A stretch of 64,000 nucleotides of DNA from Stappia sp. ES.058 (GTDB taxonomy: Bacteria; Pseudomonadota; Alphaproteobacteria; Rhizobiales; Stappiaceae), in the NCBI RefSeq assembly GCF_900105595.1, contig NZ_LT629784.1, positions 1,550,001-1,614,000 on the forward strand, written 5' to 3'. The stretch's first letter is position 1; each line of letters begins with the position of its first letter. Made by a program: the position numbers and the translations under genes. The notes below the pieces were generated by a model. It was not told the DNA's origin. It worked only from the letters and a program-made list of their open reading frames with translations, and did not search any database. Positions 60,885 through 64,000 of this stretch are shown here, one piece after another.

Positions 60885-62599
60885 CCGAATGCCCTCACGA
60901 TAAGTTTCCAATGGGGAGCCATTGCGCTGTTGGGAAGGCCCAATGTTACCCCGGACCCTGTGTGCATTTTGAAGCTAAAGGACTCCGATCCACCCACCGC
61001 TCCAAACGGAATGTAAATGTTGGTGTCATCCGCATACCAACGAACACCTGAACCTTCGGGGTTCGTACAGCGAGCCTCGTCTCCAACACTTGCCCCATAA
61101 GCGTAGGAACCCGTGGCGTAGCAGTAGGCGAAAAACTGGATGAACGCTGGTTTCCTGCCGAGATCGTGGGCGAATGTGTATGTGGTGTTCGCGGCAACGC
61201 TTGTCGGAGCACTCTCGTAGTACCCCGAGATCACAGGAGCGGGGGCACTTTCCAGCGCGTCGATCCGGTCAGCGTTGCTCGCCACGTCCGCGACGACGGA
61301 CGCCGCAGACACCTGCGCCGGGTCGAGCACCACGTCAAACGCCTTGATGCACCACAGGAGCGCGACGTTGCGGGGGCGGGTCTCGCTGCCACCAGCAAGC
61401 CCTGTTTCATGCGCCTCGTATGTCGTGTTGGCATATGTGATGGAGTGTCGTCCGGATGTGTTGGTGGGGCCGGTGCCCGCATCCGCCCCGGCGTTGCCGC
61501 CACCAATGGAGCCGCTGGCTGCCTCCATTGAGATGTGCTTGTGCTCCCCAAGCTCATCGCCCTGCGCCGACCCGAACGCACGCCCGTTATCCACGCCGCG
61601 TCCATTGTCCCACCCGCGAACGAACTCGCCGCGCAGATCGGGGAGATTGAACGTGGTGCTCCCATCGCCCGACCCGAAGGTGGTGCCGACGGTGGCGAAC
61701 AGGTCGGTGTAGGTCGCACGCGAGACCGACGCGCCATTGCAGACGAGCCAGCCGGCCGGGGGTGTCGACGTCGCGAACGGCATGATGGACCCGGCAGGCG
61801 CGCCAGTTGGCAGCGGCTGGCCCGCGATTGTGAACTCGTCGGCATTCACCCTGCCGGCTACGTCGAGACGATTTTCGGCTTCGGGGAGCTTGCCAATCCC
61901 CACATTCCCCGCGAACCAGCCATGCCCGTAGGTCATGGAAAAGCCGATAAACGGAACACCGGCACTGGTGAGAAGGATTTGGTGTCCCCAGTCAGCGATC
62001 GGAAGCTTGTTCTCCACGCCGCTGCCGGCGGAGTGGTAGCCATAGACCAAACCAAAATGATCGCCGAAGTCATTGGCCGCCAGGTCGACGCGGTATTGAT
62101 CGCCAATCGACCAGATGCCCTGGATTTTGGAAGCGCTGTAGTTCCCGGACCATCCCGCCCGTCCGATCGTGCCGCGCGAGGATGCGCCTGCGAGGATATC
62201 TGCGCTGGTCTCCAGGTCGCCGGTCATCTGACCGCCGGCCTTCGAGAGCTTGCCGGCGATCGCCGTCGACCAGTCAGGCCCGATGCCGACCCCGCCGCCC
62301 ACCTTCGTGGTGAGTGGTCGCCCGGCCGGGGCGCCGGTGATGTCGACATCCGTCAGATCGTTGATCGCGTGGGTGTGGTTCGCCGCCGCCTTGGCATCGA
62401 GTGCTGCCTGAAGTCCGGTTACGTCTCCAATGACGTGACCGTGCGTGCCGAGCGCTGCCTGCGACACGGATATCAGGAGCGAGGCAACATCCGCATCGAT
62501 CGATTGCAGTGCGGAGACCAGCCGCTGGACGTCCGTGTCCAGTTCGTTTTCCGGGTGCGGCAGCGGATAGCCGCGATTGGCTGTCGTTGGTGTGGGCAT
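60881..62599 (-). CDS. Phage tail fibre with collar domain
   Basis: The protein has 572 residues. The N-terminus has THGHVIGDVTGLQAALDAKAAANHTHAINDLTDVD, a repeated element typical of fibre shafts. The central Tail Collar domain reads GSIMPFATSTPPAGWLVCNGASVSRATYTDLFATVGTTFGSGDGSTTFNLPDLRGEFVRGWDNGRGVD. It is followed by a His-containing HKHI segment. The C-terminal part is beta-rich and probably binds the host receptor. Confidence 0.9.
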   Translation of the reverse strand: MPTPTTANRGYPLPHPENELDTDVQRLVSALQSIDADVASLLISVSQAALGTHGHVIGDVTGLQAALDAKAAANHTHAINDLTDVDITGAPAGRPLTTKVGGGVGIGPDWSTAIAGKLSKAGGQMTGDLETSADILAGASSRGTIGRAGWSGNYSASKIQGIWSIGDQYRVDLAANDFGDHFGLVYGYHSAGSGVENKLPIADWGHQILLTSAGVPFIGFSMTYGHGWFAGNVGIGKLPEAENRLDVAGRVNADEFTIAGQPLPTGAPAGSIMPFATSTPPAGWLVCNGASVSRATYTDLFATVGTTFGSGDGSTTFNLPDLRGEFVRGWDNGRGVDNGRAFGSAQGDELGEHKHISMEAASGSIGGGNAGADAGTGPTNTSGRHSITYANTTYEAHETGLAGGSETRPRNVALLWCIKAFDVVLDPAQVSAASVVADVASNADRIDALESAPAPVISGYYESAPTSVAANTTYTFAHDLGRKPAFIQFFAYCYATGSYAYGASVGDEARCTNPEGSGVRWYADDTNIYIPFGAVGGSESFSFKMHTGSGVTLGLPNSAMAPHWKLIVRAFG

Positions 62600-62608
62600 T
62601 CATGCCTC

Positions 62609-64000
62609 CTAGATGGTCACGGCCCGAAGATCCGCGAGCGAGGGCCGCGCAGCCGGCCCGCCGGTGAGCGTCAACCGCACGCGGGTCTGCGCGCCCCACG
62701 TCGGTTGCGGATCGACGGGATTGATTTCGTGCTGCCTGTCGACCCAGCCCGCCAGTTCAAGCGCCTCGGTCTCTGCGAGCGGGATCGTCTGCCAGGCGGA
62801 CGCTGCATCCTGCAGTTCCACAGTGACAGTCGAGCCCGGCGGGAGGTTTGCCTTGAGCCAGACCGGAAGGCGTGTCGCGCCGTCGACGATGAAGGCGCGG
62901 CTCACATAGGTCGCCGTGTCCCTCAGGCTTCCGGCGATCAATTGCGCACCGGGGAAAAGCGTCGGGCTGGCGGTCTCCGTTCCGGCGAGCACCGCACGCA
63001 CCGTCACCGTCTCCGTCAGCCGTCCGGTGAGCTCCACCACCTGATCCGGCACCATCCGCAGGATCTCGCCACCGGGCCGCTCGACCTCGAAGACGACACG
63101 GCAGGCGGCGGTGGGAAGGTCGACGGCGGCGCGGATCACGAGATCCGTGCAGTCGACGAGAGCGACCGTCCCGAGTGCGATGGTTTTCGTGGTCGGCGCA
63201 AAGCGCGCGGCCGCGAGCGCAAAGGTCAGATCCTCGTCTTGATGCGGCGTCCAGGTCCTCGCGTTGCTGGACGACAGCATGACGCCGACCGAATAGGGCT
63301 GCGCCGCAACCCGTTCCTGCCGGGCGGCGTCGAAGTCGCCGACGGCGGCCGAGTTGATCGCATGGGCTTCATCATCGGACTTGAGGACGAAGCAGACCTC
63401 GCGCCCCGCCGGCAGCCAAACGGGCTCCGGCAGCGCGATCGTGTGCGGTTGTCCGATCACGACCGCCGAGATCTCGACGAACGCCTGCGTCAGGATCTCC
63501 GCCGTCGGCAGGCCTTGAGCAACAGTGCGGATCTCCAGAAGGCAGGGATTGGCCGCATCGCCCACCGCACAGAATGTCACCGTCACGCTCGCCAGATGCC
63601 GGCCTGCGCCGCCAGGCAGAATGAAGGTCTGTGCCAGCGGGTCGACCGACCCGCCTTCGAGGTTCTGCGTGGACGCATCTTCCTGCGCGATCCACACCGG
63701 CGGATCGCTCCACCGGGTCACATTGGTGACCTGCCGCATGACCGTGATGTCGATCCGGCCTTGGCCGACGAAGACCGCCGAGGCCGAGGTTCCCGAGGCG
63801 CCGGTGGCGCGCACAAGCTTTCGGCCCGCCGGGTAGGTTTCCGCCACAACCTCGATCGTGCCGGTCACCTCGCCATTCGCATCGGCGACCAAGACGGGAT
63901 CCGGCGTCACGTCGACGCCATCGAAGGTGAGTTCTGACAGGATCTCGCCGGCGCCGAAGCCCGACACCGTGAAGGCAATCGAGATCGGCCGCAGGAACTC
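62609..64000 (-). CDS. Phage tail/baseplate protein, 5' end beyond the window
   Basis: The open frame runs from the stop at 62609 to the right edge without interruption, the first codons in view being EFLRPISIAFTVSGFGAGEIL. At least 463 residues are present. The sequence is beta-rich, with repeated modules such as PLAQTFILPGGAGRHLASVTVTF and CFVLKSDDEAHAI, and resembles the C-terminal part of the large DUF4815-type tail proteins of alphaproteobacterial phages. Position just before the fibre gene agrees with a baseplate or fibre-attachment role. Not identified with certainty. Confidence 0.6.
   Translation of the reverse strand, partial: EFLRPISIAFTVSGFGAGEILSELTFDGVDVTPDPVLVADANGEVTGTIEVVAETYPAGRKLVRATGASGTSASAVFVGQGRIDITVMRQVTNVTRWSDPPVWIAQEDASTQNLEGGSVDPLAQTFILPGGAGRHLASVTVTFCAVGDAANPCLLEIRTVAQGLPTAEILTQAFVEISAVVIGQPHTIALPEPVWLPAGREVCFVLKSDDEAHAINSAAVGDFDAARQERVAAQPYSVGVMLSSSNARTWTPHQDEDLTFALAAARFAPTTKTIALGTVALVDCTDLVIRAAVDLPTAACRVVFEVERPGGEILRMVPDQVVELTGRLTETVTVRAVLAGTETASPTLFPGAQLIAGSLRDTATYVSRAFIVDGATRLPVWLKANLPPGSTVTVELQDAASAWQTIPLAETEALELAGWVDRQHEINPVDPQPTWGAQTRVRLTLTGGPAARPSLADLRAVTI

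Noticed and set aside
61535..63937. An 800-codon plus-strand open frame in the phage region
   Set aside because: It is antisense to the tail-fibre and baseplate genes, which have clear domain matches and ribosome-site spacing. Composition is that of a shadow frame.
1..64000. CRISPR arrays, rRNA or tRNA genes
   Set aside because: I looked for regular spacer-repeat arrays and for cloverleaf sequences with T-loop GTTCRANNC in gene gaps and saw none; a tRNAscan run would be needed to exclude a tRNA firmly.

Overview
The window looks like a chromosomal segment of a GC-rich alphaproteobacterium, most likely of the order Hyphomicrobiales (Rhizobiales). The evidence is the block uvrA / ssb / gyrA / coaD / ppiA / ppiB / queA / tgt, the soxBDAG operon, DUF1127 genes followed by CCTCCTCCC-loop small RNAs, and SOS boxes of the alphaproteobacterial form GAAC-N7-GAAC. 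The genus cannot be fixed from the sequence alone.

Layout. 1-5.8 kb: end of an unidentified gene, a DUF423 membrane protein, and the heterotetrameric sarcosine oxidase operon soxB-soxD-soxA-soxG. 5.8-11.1 kb: Tat-exported beta-carbonic anhydrase, M3 metallopeptidase, AEC transporter, a small flagellar-rod-like protein and a PNPOx-like flavoprotein. 11.1-12.2 kb: two 49-residue DUF1127 proteins interleaved with two clusters of three hairpins that present an anti-Shine-Dalgarno loop (cuckoo/CcsR-type sRNAs). 12.4-29.2 kb: housekeeping block with uvrA and ssb diverging around two SOS boxes, mug, a CDF exporter, dsbB, marC, gyrA, coaD, two cyclophilins, queA and tgt. Three small membrane-anchored proteins lie inside it and share a C-x11-C spacing. 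29.2-41 kb: accessory envelope and signalling genes, including a lytic transglycosylase, a secreted Cache protein coupled to a GGDEF-EAL enzyme, LysE and EamA exporters, a desaturase, LysR and MarR regulators, a DJ-1 protein and RidA.

41-48.7 kb: one long leftward operon of seven genes. It runs methyltransferase, prephenate dehydratase, FAD-type D-2-hydroxyacid dehydrogenase, FMN-type L-2-hydroxyacid dehydrogenase, and a three-gene ABC importer. A good promoter at its head is overlapped by an AATTGCA-N3-TGCAATT palindrome. A shorter version of the same palindrome sits on the start codon of the MarR gene about 8 kb away. The gene content suggests use of both stereoisomers of an aromatic 2-hydroxyacid, which is inference.

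49.6-64 kb: a doubly truncated, frameshifted serine recombinase flanked by short repeats, then a leftward prophage tail region that runs off the right edge. Its P2-type contractile tail genes are in canonical order (fibre genes, FI sheath, FII tube, E/E', T, U, X, D), with a T-TTT-TTT slippery site giving an E+E' fusion. Downstream of gene D, where Mu carries com-mom, there is a Com-like zinc-ribbon gene overlapping a small gene, a protein that joins two ParB-like segments to a methyltransferase, and a second methyltransferase. No Mom is present. This module is the best candidate for an undescribed phage DNA- or nucleotide-modification system in the window.
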